Assembly (NCBI RefSeq): GCF_000699445.3
Contig: NC_067196.1
Span: 47,285,364 to 47,349,363 of the forward strand
Direction: 5' to 3'
Length of the DNA: 64,000 nt
From: Schistosoma haematobium
Lineage: Eukaryota > Platyhelminthes > Trematoda > Strigeidida > Schistosomatidae
A program made the translations under genes and the position numbers. The notes under the pieces were generated by a model. It was given only the letters and a program-made list of their open reading frames with translations, had not been told where the DNA came from and did not search any database. Below are positions 38,001 through 51,900 of the stretch, one piece after another. Positions within the stretch are counted from its first letter, which is position 1, and each line of letters opens with the position of its first letter.

Positions 38001-39542
38001 AATGCCACTCTTCATACTTTTTTTATGTAACATATAACCATAATGAAAATTTGATTCGAGAAGTTTAGCTGCCTGATTCTAAAATCCATGTATATTACTA
38101 GGGCTAGTGAAATATCACTGAACTATAACCACACTGTCCATCAAGCTTAACTTAACAATAATTTAGAAGATTGATGGTTGAACTTTGGGTAGTTCGCTGA
38201 ATTTTGTTGAGGTTGTAGACGAGTAATGTGGAGTGATCAATCAGTGACATGTGCTGCACTGTATCTAAAGTATGTGTAAACAACCTCTCCTCAGTCTCTC
38301 TTATACAATAAATCAGTTAACTGGTAGGATTTTATCTATTCTCTAGAGGCACTTGGGGAGTGAATTAGCCTGGCTACGATGTTGAGCTGAACCTAGCTAG
38401 GTAGCCATGCAATAGTGTGACTTAGAACTAAGACTACTTAAGCTGTGCACTCGCGTCATTCAGTTCATTTCGAAAGGATAAGAAGTATTATTAAAGCGAT
38501 ATAAAGAAACGCTTCATAGCAAATGTCTCAACATCCACAGAATGTCCCACCTACGTAAAATTATGAATAAAAATCTGAATGGAATACCTTATAGCTCACT
38601 GACTGATGACGTAAAATGTTGATTTCTAGTTCGGCTGCACGGTTAACATTGACGATAACCGTGATAAATTAATGAATTTATTAAGCTCAAAGATCACCGT
38701 CAAGTGTTTAGGCCACCACTTAATAAGTTACCGCTCACGTGATAATCCTCACCCATCCAATTTATAGCCACTCGTTCAGTCCTGAAGTCTGTCACTTCTG
38801 TTTATGCATAATTCTACTGTTATTCTCCTTATTAATTATATTTGGGATGAACAGACACCATTTAGATGAATTATTTAGAAGAGATTAGAACTGTAACAGC
38901 TTTATATTATCTAACTTGGTAACCTTGATGTTCACCATTATTATGGCAACTCTATATAACCCCATACTTTCTGAACTGGTATGTGAAAAGACAATCAAGT
39001 GACGTTTAAATGTGTTATTACAATTCTATTAATAATTTTGTAACTATTCATGTGATTGATTACGAACTTTTACTATGCCTATTATAAACGTGTGTTTGCT
39101 CATGTATGTACGTATGGGCTGTATAAACTTATTCATCGATCTATACAAAAGCTGATTACCATGTCAGTTCAGACACCATATACTGTAAAACATAGACCAA
39201 ACAATTCCCACTTTAATTTCTATACTTCAGATGGTCTGAAATACATTTATCTATAAAACAATTTAGCATCTAACTTTTGGTATCGCTTTTTATAAGTGTA
39301 TATGATTATACCACCAGATTCTTCGAGGAAGTATACAAGGATAACAAGAATCTAAAAAACCTGGATTCAGGTTTTATCACAGTATCATTTTGTAGCGCTA
39401 AAGCGATGTCAAACTCCGAATACCTATGGCATCTTCAAGTTTGAATGTATTTTATTCCCTCAAGTAGTCTCCAATTGTTATAGACAATGTGTCGGCCAGA
39501 ATAAGAAATCTTATCGAACTCTAGATATGTTTTCAAAATTTC
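35031..39542. other. Intergenic sequence, no gene seen
   Basis: About 4.5 kb. The segment from 38200 to 38480 is less AT-rich and may be an old transposon remnant. Nothing could be assigned. Confidence 0.4.
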
Positions 39543-39639
39543 CACGTTTTACAGTATCACATAAAAGTCGAATACATTTACTAATAGTTTACGACACTGG
39601 GCATTTGTCTAGTTCCGGAGACTATTGTTAATTTGAAAT

Positions 39640-40640
39640 AACGTTAGGAAATAGGATTAATCTTAATCTCACAGTATGACTCCCTAATGTAGAACTTATC
39701 ACAATCCACACGACCTAATCTGCAGACACAATTTTATGTAGACGTGAGCGGGATCATATCTTTTATTCTAATTGAAGCGTTTCTTAGAATGTTGGTTCTC
39801 TCATAGAAAGCTTCAATATCCATTGTAACTCTTCTATCGAACCACAGTACCAATCTAATAACTTTCATTTGGATTGTTACTAACAGAATGACCGTCTTAT
39901 TTTAGTATGTTATTATAATATTCTCAGGAAAATTATTGGAACGTAAAATGTTTATCATATTCTCTTCTTCCCTTAGTTTGTCTTCATAAGAAGTAATGAT
40001 TTTGGTTGACCTTCTGAAGAAAATCAGGGCTAGGGATACTTTCACACTGAATGGATATGCAGAGTTGAAAATCAATATACCTATTTGAACGTATCGGTTT
40101 TCAGTATATGGCTAGATTTAGACTATCATTAACCAAACGGTCTTAGAAAGGTAGTTCACTATGTTCATCTTCCTTTTCTAAAGTGGATTCGATATATTCT
40201 GAGAGTGTGTTCATGTGTTTGAAGAAATTTATAAGAGACATCCTTTTAATAATGATAAATGTGTCACTTACATATCTGAGTCAGATTCGTGTTCTGGTCT
40301 TGCTGGCAAGAATGTGGGCATGAATAAATTCGCAACAACCGGAGATGCTAAAGATCCCGTGACTACTGCGTTCATTTGTTTATATAATGTCCCTTCGAAA
40401 GTGAAAAGTGTTGAATTCAAGCATAGGTTGAGTGATCTCATGATTAAGCTAATGTTCGATGGATATCTGCTAGATAAAGTATGATCGTTCTCTAGTGAAC
40501 CGTTGACGAAATCTAGACATCTATCAATTGGAAAACTAGTGTATAAAGATACAACATCATAGCTTATCAAAGTTTCGTTCTAGTGCTTACTTACGTTGCT
40601 TGCCTATGTGTATTAGCGTCGATCAACAGCTATGTTTGCT
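39640..40640 (-). pseudogene. Penelope-like element RT/GIY-YIG remnant, unit 1
   Basis: The minus frame at 40268-40570 shows RT motif A as ISYDVVSLYTSFP and the following CLNSTLFTFEGTLYKQ and VTGSLASPVVANLFM blocks, diagnostic of Penelope-like elements. A frameshift leads to RYVSDTFI at about 40257-40277: the catalytic YVDD has become YVSD, and a TGA (40281-40283) sits where Trp is expected. Downstream frames keep the LPF, DRLVNDS and SNRYIDFQ parts and a Cys-rich VDCDKFYIRES stretch at about 39680, which resembles the GIY-YIG endonuclease entry. Live elements combine RT and GIY-YIG nuclease. This copy is dead. Confidence 0.85.
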
Positions 40641-41980
40641 AGTGGTTGATTTTTAACAAACCTATTTCACTGAAGCATGTAAATGCTACTAAAGCTTGTA
40701 AATGAACCATCGCAGCTAATCATAAATACAGATGGCCAGTTACCAATATCGATTGACCTACTAAAGTGAGTATCAATCAGTATTACAATAAGATAATATA
40801 TGTGAGCATTAATCAACAGAATAATGGAAAATGGGTTAACAAACGTAAAAACTGATCGGTAAAGTTGAAGCGAATATGAAACTTAATAACAGGTTGTGTT
40901 TCTTTGGTCGGTCTCAACCAATGTAGAATAATTGCACCGTTTGTTATTAGTATTGCCATAACAATAGAACTAATCCCGAAATTGTAGATCTCTCATGATG
41001 TGACCACCCAATCCACAAAGTCTTACGTTGGAGTCCCATCATGATAATCATCGTGATGATCAGCACCATAGCGCCTAGCACTCCTGAACAACATATATGA
41101 GCTATGAAGAGAGTAATAAATTTGATACAGAAAGCAAGAGGTTACTGCGCCTGCATTACCAAGCCATTCCACTTTGATTAATTCCTTCCACTTTCATCAT
41201 TGTTGATCTGCTCCTATTGTTATATGTTGAATGCGAATCTCCCCAGTAATCATACACTCAGCTTAAAACTTCGTGTGGTTAGGGACCAATATCACTACGA
41301 TATGTCATTGAGTCCTAGCCAAATTATCCATAGAACAGAACTGTTTCGACTTCAGATGAAGGATTAGTGAATGTCGATTATTTTGTTGAATATCGTTAAA
41401 GTCACAGATGACTGACACGGATTGAGCAAATGAATAGCCTTGACCAGCTCACATGACAGAGTCTATATATACTTCGCTAACCTATAGTCTTCAATGTACT
41501 TTGATAATTCCATAAAAATGTAAAGGATTCAGAGAAGAAAATTTGTCTTTCTACGAAATCACTTACTGGTGCTGTTCATTCGTCTGGCAAATATACGTCT
41601 ATAAAATACTACGAAAGGTTACATTGGAAAGTGGTTCGAAATTTTGAAAGGTGTTGCGTAAAATTCAGAAGATTAGAAGAAAATAAAATGACGAAAATAA
41701 TGTGAGAGATAACTACCCAATTGGCAGATATCAGTGAAAATAAAATACGTAAAAGGTTATAATAACTACCTTATAAGGATCATGAAAATCACTCGAGGAT
41801 AATAATATCTGGTTATAGCTTAAAGTGACAAAGTAATAACTGAAATAAAACAAGACTAAGGCACACAACGGTAAATACGCATGCACGTTTTACAGTATCA
41901 CATAAAAGTCGAATACATTTACTAATAGTTTACGACACTGGGCATTTGTCTAGTTCCGGAGACTATTGTTAATTTGAAAT

Positions 41981-42981
41981 AACGTTAGGAAATAGGATTA
42001 ATCTTAATCTCACAGTATGACTCCCTAATGTAGAACTTATCACAATCCACACGACCTAATCTGCAGACACAATTTTATGTAGACGTGAGCGGGATCATAA
42101 CTTTTATTCTAATTGAAGCGTTTCTTAGAATGTTGGTTCTCTCATAGAAAGCTTCAATATCCATTGTAACTCTTCTATCGAACCACAGTACCAATCTAAT
42201 AACTTTCATTTGGATTGTTACTAACAGAATGACCGTCTTATTTTAGTATGTTATTATAATATTCTCAGGAAAATTATTGGAACGTAAAATGTTTATCATA
42301 TTCTCTTCTTCCCTTAGTTTGTCTTCATAAGAAGTAATGATTTTGGTTGACCTTCTGAAGAAAATCAGGGCTAGGGATACTTTCACACTGAATGGATATG
42401 CAGAGTTGAAAATCAATATACCTATTTGAACGTATCGGTTTTCAGTATATGGCTAGATTTAGACTATCATTAACCAAACGGTCTTAGAAAGGTAGTTCAC
42501 TATGTTCATCTTCCTTTTCTAAAGTGGATTCGATATATTCTGAGAGTGTGTTCATGTGTTTGAAGAAATTTATAAGAGACATCCTTTTAATAATGATAAA
42601 TGTGTCACTTACATATCTGAGTCAGATTCGTGTTCTGGTCTTGCTGGCAAGAATGTGGGCATGAATAAATTCGCAACAACCGGAGATGCTAAAGATCCCG
42701 TGACTACTGCGTTCATTTGTTTATATAATGTCCCTTCGAAAGTGAAAAGTGTTGAATTCAAGCATAGGTTGAGTGATCTCATGATTAAGCTAATGTTCGA
42801 TGGATATCTGCTAGATAAAGTATGATCGTTCTCTAGTGAACCGTTGACGAAATCTAGACATCTATCAATTGGAAAACTAGTGTATAAAGATACAACATCA
42901 TAGCTTATCAAAGTTTCGTTCTAGTGCTTACTTACGTTGCTTGCCTATGTGTATTAGCGTCGATCAACAGCTATGTTTGCT
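41981..42981 (-). pseudogene. Penelope-like element RT/GIY-YIG remnant, unit 2
   Basis: Copy of the unit 1 remnant displaced by 2341 bp, with the same YVSD change, stop and frameshift. The intact piece lies at 42609-42911. Confidence 0.85.
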
Positions 42982-44321
42982 AGTGGTTGATTTTTAACAA
43001 ACCTATTTCACTGAAGCATGTAAATGCTACTAAAGCTTGTAAATGAACCATCGCAGCTAATCATAAATACAGATGGCCAGTTACCAATATCGATTGACCT
43101 ACTAAAGTGAGTATCAATCAGTATTACAATAAGATAATATATGTGAGCATTAATCAACAGAATAATGGAAAATGGGTTAACAAACGTAAAAACTGATCGG
43201 TAAAGTTGAAGCGAATATGAAACTTAATAACAGGTTGTGTTTCTTTGGTCGGTCTCAACCAATGTAGAATAATTGCACCGTTTGTTATTAGTATTGCCAT
43301 AACAATAGAACTAATCCCGAAATTGTAGATCTCTCATGATGTGACCACCCAATCCACAAAGTCTTACGTTGGAGTCCCATCATGATAATCATCGTGATGA
43401 TCAGCACCATAGCGCCTAGCACTCCTGAACAACACATATGAGCTATGAAGAGAGTAATAAATTTGATACAGAAAGCAAGAGGTTACTGCGCCTGCATTAC
43501 CAAGCCATTCCACTTTGATTAATTCCTTCCACTTTCATCATTGTTGATCTGCTCCTATTGTTATATGTTGAATGCGAATCTCCCCAGTAATCATACACTC
43601 AGCTTAAAACTTCGTGTGGTTAGGGACCAATATCACTACGATATGTCATTGAGTCCTAGCCAAATTATCCATAGAACAGAACTGTTTCGACTTCAGATGA
43701 AGGATTAGTGAATGTCGATTATTTTGTTGAATATCGTTAAAGTCACAGATGACTGACACGGATTGAGCAAATGAATAGCCTTGACCAGCTCACATGACAG
43801 AGTCTATATATACTTCGCTAACCTATAGTCTTCAATGTACTTTGATAATTCCATAAAAATGTAAAGGATTCAGAGAAGAAAATTTGTCTTTCTACGAAAT
43901 CACTTACTGGTGCTGTTCATTCGTCTGGCAAATATACGTCTATAAAATACTACGAAAGGTTACATTGGAAAGTGGTTCGAAATTTTGAAAGGTGTTGCGT
44001 AAAATTCAGAAGATTAGAAGAAAATAAGATGACGAAAATAATGTGAGAGATAACTACCCAATTGGCAGATATCAGTGAAAATAAAATACGTAAAAGGTTA
44101 TAATAACTACCTTATAAGGATCATGAAAATCACTCGAGGATAATAATATCTGGTTATAGCTTAAAGTGACAAAGTAATAACTGAAATAAAACAAGACTAA
44201 GGCACACAACGGTAAATACGCATGCACGTTTTACAGTATCACATAAAAGTCGAATACATTTACTAATAGTTTACGACACTGGGCATTTGTCTAGTTCCGG
44301 AGACTATTGTTAATTTGAAAT

Positions 44322-45322
44322 AACGTTAGGAAATAGGATTAATCTTAATCTCACAGTATGACTCCCTAATGTAGAACTTATCACAATCCACACGACCTAA
44401 TCTGCAGACACAATTTTATGTAGACGTGAGCGGGATCATAACTTTTATTCTAATTGAAGCGTTTCTTAGAGTGTTGGTTCTCTCATAGAAAGCTTCAATA
44501 TCCATTGTAACTCTTCTATCGAACCACAGTACCAATCTAATAACTTTCATTTGGATTGTTACTAACAGAATGACCGTCTTATTTTAGTATGTTATTATAA
44601 TATTCTCAGGAAAATTATTGGAACGTAAAATGTTTATCATATTCTCTTCTTCCCTTAGTTTGTCTTCATAAGAAGTAATGATTTTGGTTGACCTTCTGAA
44701 GAAAATCAGGGCTAGGGATACTTTCACACTGAATGGATATGCAGAGTTGAAAATCAATATACCTATTTGAACGTATCGGTTTTCAGTATATGGCTAGATT
44801 TAGACTATCATTAACCAAACGGTCTTAGAAAGGTAGTTCACTATGTTCATCTTCCTTTTCTAAAGTGGATTCGATATATTCTGAGAGTGTGTTCATGTGT
44901 TTGAAGAAATTTATAAGAGACATCCTTTTAATAATGATAAATGTGTCACTTACATATCTGAGTCAGATTCGTGTTCTGGTCTTGCTGGCAAGAATGTGGG
45001 CATGAATAAATTCGCAACAACCGGAGATGCTAAAGATCCCGTGACTACTGCGTTCATTTGTTTATATAATGTCCCTTCGAAAGTGAAAAGTGTTGAATTC
45101 AAGCATAGGTTGAGTGATCTCATGATTAAGCTAATGTTCGATGGATATCTGCTAGATAAAGTATGATCGTTCTCTAGTGAACCGTTGACGAAATCTAGAC
45201 ATCTATCAATTGGAAAACTAGTGTATAAAGATACAACATCATAGCTTATCAAAGTTTCGTTCTAGTGCTTACTTACGTTGCTTGCCTATGTGTATTAGCG
45301 TCGATCAACAGCTATGTTTGCT
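44322..45322 (-). pseudogene. Penelope-like element RT/GIY-YIG remnant, unit 3
   Basis: Copy of the unit 1 remnant with the same disabling changes. The intact piece lies at 44950-45252. It carries the private substitution at 44471. Confidence 0.85.
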
Positions 45323-46662
45323 AGTGGTTGATTTTTAACAAACCTATTTCACTGAAGCATGTAAATGCTACTAAAGCTTGTAAATGAACCATCGCAGCTA
45401 ATCATAAATACAGATGGCCAGTTACCAATATCGATTGACCTACTAAAGTGAGTATCAATCAGTATTACAATAAGATAATATATGTGAGCATTAATCAACA
45501 GAATAATGGAAAATGGGTTAACAAACGTAAAAACTGATCGGTAAAGTTGAAGCGAATATGAAACTTAATAACAGGTTGTGTTTCTTTGGTCGGTCTCAAC
45601 CAATGTAGAATAATTGCACCGTTTGTTATTAGTATTGCCATAACAATAGAACTAATCCCGAAATTGTAGATCTCTCATGATGTGACCACCCAATCCACAA
45701 AGTCTTACGTTGGAGTCCCATCATGATAATCATCGTGATGATCAGCACCATAGCGCCTAGCACTCCTGAACAACATATATGAGCTATGAAGAGAGTAATA
45801 AATTTGATACAGAAAGCAAGAGGTTACTGCGCCTGCATTACCAAGCCATTCCACTTTGATTAATTCCTTCCACTTTCATCATTGTTGATCTGCTCCTATT
45901 GTTATATGTTGAATGCGAATCTCCCCAGTAATCATACACTCAGCTTAAAACTTCGTGTGGTTAGGGACCAATATCACTACGATATGTCATTGAGTCCTAG
46001 CCAAATTATCCATAGAACAGAACTGTTTCGACTTCAGATGAAGGATTAGTGAATGTCGATTATTTTGTTGAATATCGTTAAAGTCACAGATGACTGACAC
46101 GGATTGAGCAAATGAATAGCCTTGACCAGCTCACATGACAGAGTCTATATATACTTCGCTAACCTATAGTCTTCAATGTACTTTGATAATTCCATAAAAA
46201 TGTAAAGGATTCAGAGAAGAAAATTTGTCTTTCTACGAAATCACTTACTGGTGCTGTTCATTCGTCTGGCAAATATACGTCTATAAAATACTACGAAAGG
46301 TTACATTGGAAAGTGGTTCGAAATTTTGAAAGGTGTTGCGTAAAATTCAGAAGATTAGAAGAAAATAAAATGACGAAAATAATGTGAGAGATAACTACCC
46401 AATTGGCAGATATCAGTGAAAATAAAATACGTAAAAGGTTATAATAACTACCTTATAAGGATCATGAAAATCACTCGAGGATAATAATATCTGGTTATAG
46501 CTTAAAGTGACAAAGTAATAACTGAAATAAAACAAGACTAAGGCACACAACGGTAAATACGCATGCACGTTTTACAGTATCACATAAAAGTCGAATACAT
46601 TTACTAATAGTTTACGACACTGGGCATTTGTCTAGTTCCGGAGACTATTGTTAATTTGAAAT

Positions 46663-47663
46663 AACGTTAGGAAATAGGATTAATCTTAATCTCACAGTAT
46701 GACTCCCTAATGTAGAACTTATCACAATCCACACGACCTAATCTGCAGACACAATTTTATGTAGACGTGAGCGGGATCATATCTTTTATTCTAATTGAAG
46801 CGTTTCTTAGAATGTTGGTTCTCTCATAGAAAGCTTCAATATCCATTGTAACTCTTCTATCGAACCACAGTACCAATCTAATAACTTTCATTTGGATTGT
46901 TACTAACAGAATGACCGTCTTATTTTAGTATGTTATTATAATATTCTCAGGAAAATTATTGGAACGTAAAATGTTTATCATATTCTCTTCTTCCCTTAGT
47001 TTGTCTTCATAAGAAGTAATGATTTTGGTTGACCTTCTGAAGAAAATCAGGGCTAGGGATACTTTCACACTGAATGGATATGCAGAGTTGAAAATCAATA
47101 TACCTATTTGAACGTATCGGTTTTCAGTATATGGCTAGATTTAGACTATCATTAACCAAACGGTCTTAGAAAGGTAGTTCACTATGTTCATCTTCCTTTT
47201 CTAAAGTGGATTCGATATATTCTGAGAGTGTGTTCATGTGTTTGAAGAAATTTATAAGAGACATCCTTTTAATAATGATAAATGTGTCACTTACATATCT
47301 GAGTCAGATTCGTGTTCTGGTCTTGCTGGCAAGAATGTGGGCATGAATAAATTCGCAACAACCGGAGATGCTAAAGATCCCGTGACTACTGCGTTCATTT
47401 GTTTATATAATGTCCCTTCGAAAGTGAAAAGTGTTGAATTCAAGCATAGGTTGAGTGATCTCATGATTAAGCTAATGTTCGATGGATATCTGCTAGATAA
47501 AGTATGATCGTTCTCTAGTGAACCGTTGACGAAATCTAGACATCTATCAATTGGAAAACTAGTGTATAAAGATACAACATCATAGCTTATCAAAGTTTCG
47601 TTCTAGTGCTTACTTACGTTGCTTGCCTATGTGTATTAGCGTCGATCAACAGCTATGTTTGCT
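46663..47663 (-). pseudogene. Penelope-like element RT/GIY-YIG remnant, unit 4
   Basis: Copy of the unit 1 remnant with the same disabling changes. The intact piece lies at 47291-47593. Confidence 0.85.
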
Positions 47664-48906
47664 AGTGGTTGATTTTTAACAAACCTATTTCACTGAAGCA
47701 TGTAAATGCTACTAAAGCTTGTAAATGAACCATCGCAGCTAATCATAAATACAGATGGCCAGTTACCAATATCGATTGACCTACTAAAGTGAGTATCAAT
47801 CAGTATTACAATAAGATAATATATGTGAGCATTAATCAACAGAATAATGGAAAATGGGTTAACAAACGTAAAAACTGATCGGTAAAGTTGAAGCGAATAT
47901 GAAACTTAATAACAGGTTGTGTTTCTTTGGTCGGTCTCAACCAATGTAGAATAATTGCACCGTTTGTTATTAGTATTGCCATAACAATAGAACTAATCCC
48001 GAAATTGTAGATCTCTCATGATGTGACCACCCAATCCACAAAGTCTTACGTTGGAGTCCCATCATGATAATCATCGTGATGATCAGCACCATAGCGCCTA
48101 GCACTCCTGAACAACACATATGAGCTATGAAGAGAGTAATAAATTTGATACAGAAAGCAAGAGGTTACTGCGCCTGCATTACCAAGCCATTCCACTTTGA
48201 TTAATTCCTTCCACTTTCATCATTGTTGATCTGCTCCTATTGTTATATGTTGAATGCGAATCTCCCCAGTAATCATACACTCAGCTTAAAACTTCGTGTG
48301 GTTAGGGACCAATATCACTACGATATGTCATTGAGTCCTAGCCAAATTATCCATAGAACAGAACTGTTTCGACTTCAGATGAAGGATTAGTGAATGTCGA
48401 TTATTTTGTTGAATATCGTTAAAGTCACAGATGACTGACACGGATTGAGCAAATGAATAGCCTTGACCAGCTCACATGACAGAGTCTATATATACTTCGC
48501 TAACCTATAGTCTTCAATGTACTTTGATAATTCCATAAAAATGTAAAGGATTCAGAGAAGAAAATTTGTCTTTCTACGAAATCACTTACTGGTGCTGTTC
48601 ATTCGTCTGGCAAATATACGTCTATAAAATACTACGAAAGGTTACATTGGAAAGTGGTTCGAAATTTTGAAAGGTGTTGCGTAAAATTCAGAAGATTAGA
48701 AGAAAATAAGATGACGAAAATAATGTGAGAGATAACTACCCAATTGGCAGATATCAGTGAAAATAAAATACGTAAAAGGTTATAATAACTACCTTATAAG
48801 GATCATGAAAATCACTCGAGGATAATAATATCTGGTTATAGCTTAAAGTGACAAAGTAATAACTGAAATAAAACAAGACTAAGGCACACAACGGTAAATA
48901 CGCATG

Positions 48907-51900
48907 CACAGCATGAGCAAATTATTTTGTTGGTAAGAGAATTTTCCTTTATTTTTGTTCGACGACACAACTAGAACCGTATTAGTGTGAGAAGATTCCA
49001 CTTGTTTTGCATATTCAATAAAGAAGCAGCCTTATCCGATTACCACAATAGAGTGAGCCAGATCAGATATTTATATGAAAGCGTGATGAAGTTGAAAGCT
49101 AGAAGATCACATTATTTTCTTCCAGCTCGAATAGACGTCATCATTTATATTTTCGTGGTTCTTCTATTCCCCTATACTAGTCGGTAGAAGATAGCCAGAT
49201 CGTTTTTCGTTCTCACACTCCGTACCGGATGCCTTAGGTACAGCACTAACTTTGATATCTAGCTATCTCTCTTGCATGTATGGTAGTTGTAATGCCTCAC
49301 TGTCAACGCTTCACAGCGAGGCCTATCATCAGTAACTGCCGTCCAAATGTCTTATAATGTATCTGACATCCTTTAAAGCTTAGTATACTGCCAACAACTC
49401 TGTTAGTTGTAGAATATCAAGACCAGTTGGCTGGATATCTTCAGTTGTATACCACTAACCATTTGCTGTCAACTTAAACATAACGCCAACACTAGTTGTT
49501 TATCAAGAGAGATAAACATACTTCACTATTTTCCCTAGCCACTAAGTTATTTTTATATAGCATTTTCTTATAATTTCAAGTGGCTGGAAAACATGGTTCG
49601 AAGACACTGCATTAGTGGTTAATGTGCACATGTCCAGTTATGAGGGATTATCATAAGAGTATAAGTGGTCGGTTAAACCAACGTAGCATCAGAGGACAGA
49701 GAGACTTCTATAGTCATGGCCTTCTTTTACATGGATTTAACATGGTGGGTTAATAATAAGTCCTCTAAAATCATGTAGTGGCACTTTAAAATAAACAGCT
49801 TTATGTATCTTGACTAATCCTTGGTGATATTTTACTAGCTCAATAAGTTCAAGTTCGATGACTGCGGTCTAATCAAGTTGGATGGGAATATGTGAACAAC
49901 TAGCAAACATTAAAATCATACTTCGTGCTTAGTATCTAACGTGGATTGCCTTTTTCGTCGTATCCAGATACTATGGCTACCTTGATGACCGTACAATACA
50001 AACGATGTTATTACAGAAATATATTGGTAAGAGTAGGTACAAGGAACAGAGTGTGACCACTGCTTTATGGGCCAATTCAGGACATGCCACTAATTGACGC
50101 ACACTGGTCGTTCTTGACCTAGATGAGGACCAGCAAACTGTTTGACATTTAGCGACCCGAGTACCATATGATTTGGCTAGAACTCAGTGACATTTCACTA
50201 ACCATATAGTCATATTCGGTTCGCGCATTCTGGTGTTGCAATGTGTTTCTTCTGAACGCGATTTTGCATGAAGTTTGATCTGACACCTTCAGCCAGTTGC
50301 AGTCCAGTAAAACTAATATGATCATCATCAGTGTCGTTTGCTTATAAAACATGTTCGTCTTGGTGAACTTCGCATACGAGTTTTCAATAATTTTTTTCAG
50401 AACCTTTACATTATTATTTTTACAAAATGCCATGACGACGTTTAAGTAGAAAGTGAATAAAAGTCCTCGTATCAATAAACCCTACGTAGAATAATTTTCC
50501 ACTACTATCCCTAAAACTTCACTAAGTTCATGGTGGAGTTTAAAAAAACCCATAGTCATTTAAAAATCACTAAATAATAAGAATGACATTTAAATCACTT
50601 ACTTTACAGAAATAGTTTACTCCATAACTTAACACGAGTGAGTATTGTACATTGAGATTTTTTAGTGTTTAGAATTATCTTGTTTAATAGTTCCAATTGA
50701 CCTTCCACGTTTTGGATTTCTTGTGAGTTTCTGTAGGAAAACTCGAAGTCTGTTAAGATATACAAAATACAAGTCAGAACTAATTAACCACGATTAAATG
50801 ACGTTATAATATGTTGTTCCGTCATGCTAATTTGTAGTTTACCTTACTTATATCTTAAAATAGTCTCTTACAACTGCTTTTTTATGTATAATGCCCTTTG
50901 GAAATATGGAATAATGCTTGAAGTATTTTAAAGTGACAGTTTGTAAGCTTTGTTCACAGCCATATCAAGCTAACTGTGACGAACGAGGGCAAAGAATAAC
51001 ATGCAACTTACTACTGTCAATTAATCGACAGTAATTACTGAATGATTTGTCCAAGTTAAACTCAGTAGAAACAGGCGAGGAAAATATGAAGTTGATTTCA
51101 AACAAAGATATACAGTGGGTAAACGCATTTAAATTAGAACGCTGGAAAATCATAAACGTTCGGGATAAACTTCAGACAGAAAGTTAAATTGTTATAGTTG
51201 CTGACTTTTCTGTATTGTTTCTTGAACTGTTTTCGGTCATATTTACCATTCTTTGTACTAGAATTTCCACATTTCCTCATTTTAAATGATTAACGTTTTC
51301 TTTTGTGCATGATGACTGGTTTTTGAATACTTGTGCTTTCTCACACCTGTTTTATAAACAAACATTTTTTAGTCACTTTCAAAATATTAATCTTTTAAAT
51401 TAAAGGCTAGACAATTTTAAAAAATACTCAGACTGATAAATGCACAATGAAACCAAAGATCACACTGCATACACATTTTTAACTATTTTTCCTATATGCT
51501 GGATATATATACGTTGAATAAGATCTTGTAAATTTACCGTTTCGATCGACTGGTGACTTTTGGTTTAACTTTTTACGCAGAAGTATGATTTTAGTATTCA
51601 TTACTTTAGCCTTGGCTTTTTATTTTTGGAATAGGTGTCAAGAAACATGTAGTTAAGTAACTCATCTACTACAGTAGTGAATTCCATCGAACTACAGTAT
51701 CGTTCTTAGTATGTATTCACCTACTAAACCAATGGACTATAGGCCTGTGAACCACGTCCAATGAGCCTGCACATACGGAGTCTATGAATATTCTTAATTT
51801 CATGGTCCAATGTTACTGGATGACTACCTTACTTCTTTTTCAACAATCTCCAGTCTTGACAACTTATATGTGAAAACGCTGTCAAGAGTAGGATCTATGA

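Larger units (their letters stand above)
39543..48906. repeat. Tandem array of four 2341-bp units
   Basis: Four direct units start at 39543, 41884, 44225 and 46566, each exactly 2341 bp, with only a handful of single-base differences. The trinucleotide CAC at the left boundary (39543) recurs just past the right boundary (48907), as expected for unequal exchange or duplication at microhomology. Each unit contains a decayed Penelope-like RT and endonuclease region on minus, an arm of the GAATTC inverted-repeat family, and otherwise unassigned sequence. Confidence 0.97.

Noticed and set aside
40215..40484. 89-codon plus-strand frame repeated in all four tandem units
   Set aside because: It overlaps the Penelope-like RT on the opposite strand, and repetition simply reflects the tandem duplication.
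39543..48906. CRISPR-like or satellite array
   Set aside because: The units are 2.3 kb with embedded retroelement sequence in a eukaryotic genome, so a segmental tandem duplication is the right reading.
50149..50475. 108-codon minus frame, the longest unexplained one near the array
   Set aside because: No domain, no splice support, and part of it matches a repeat block in the tandem unit.
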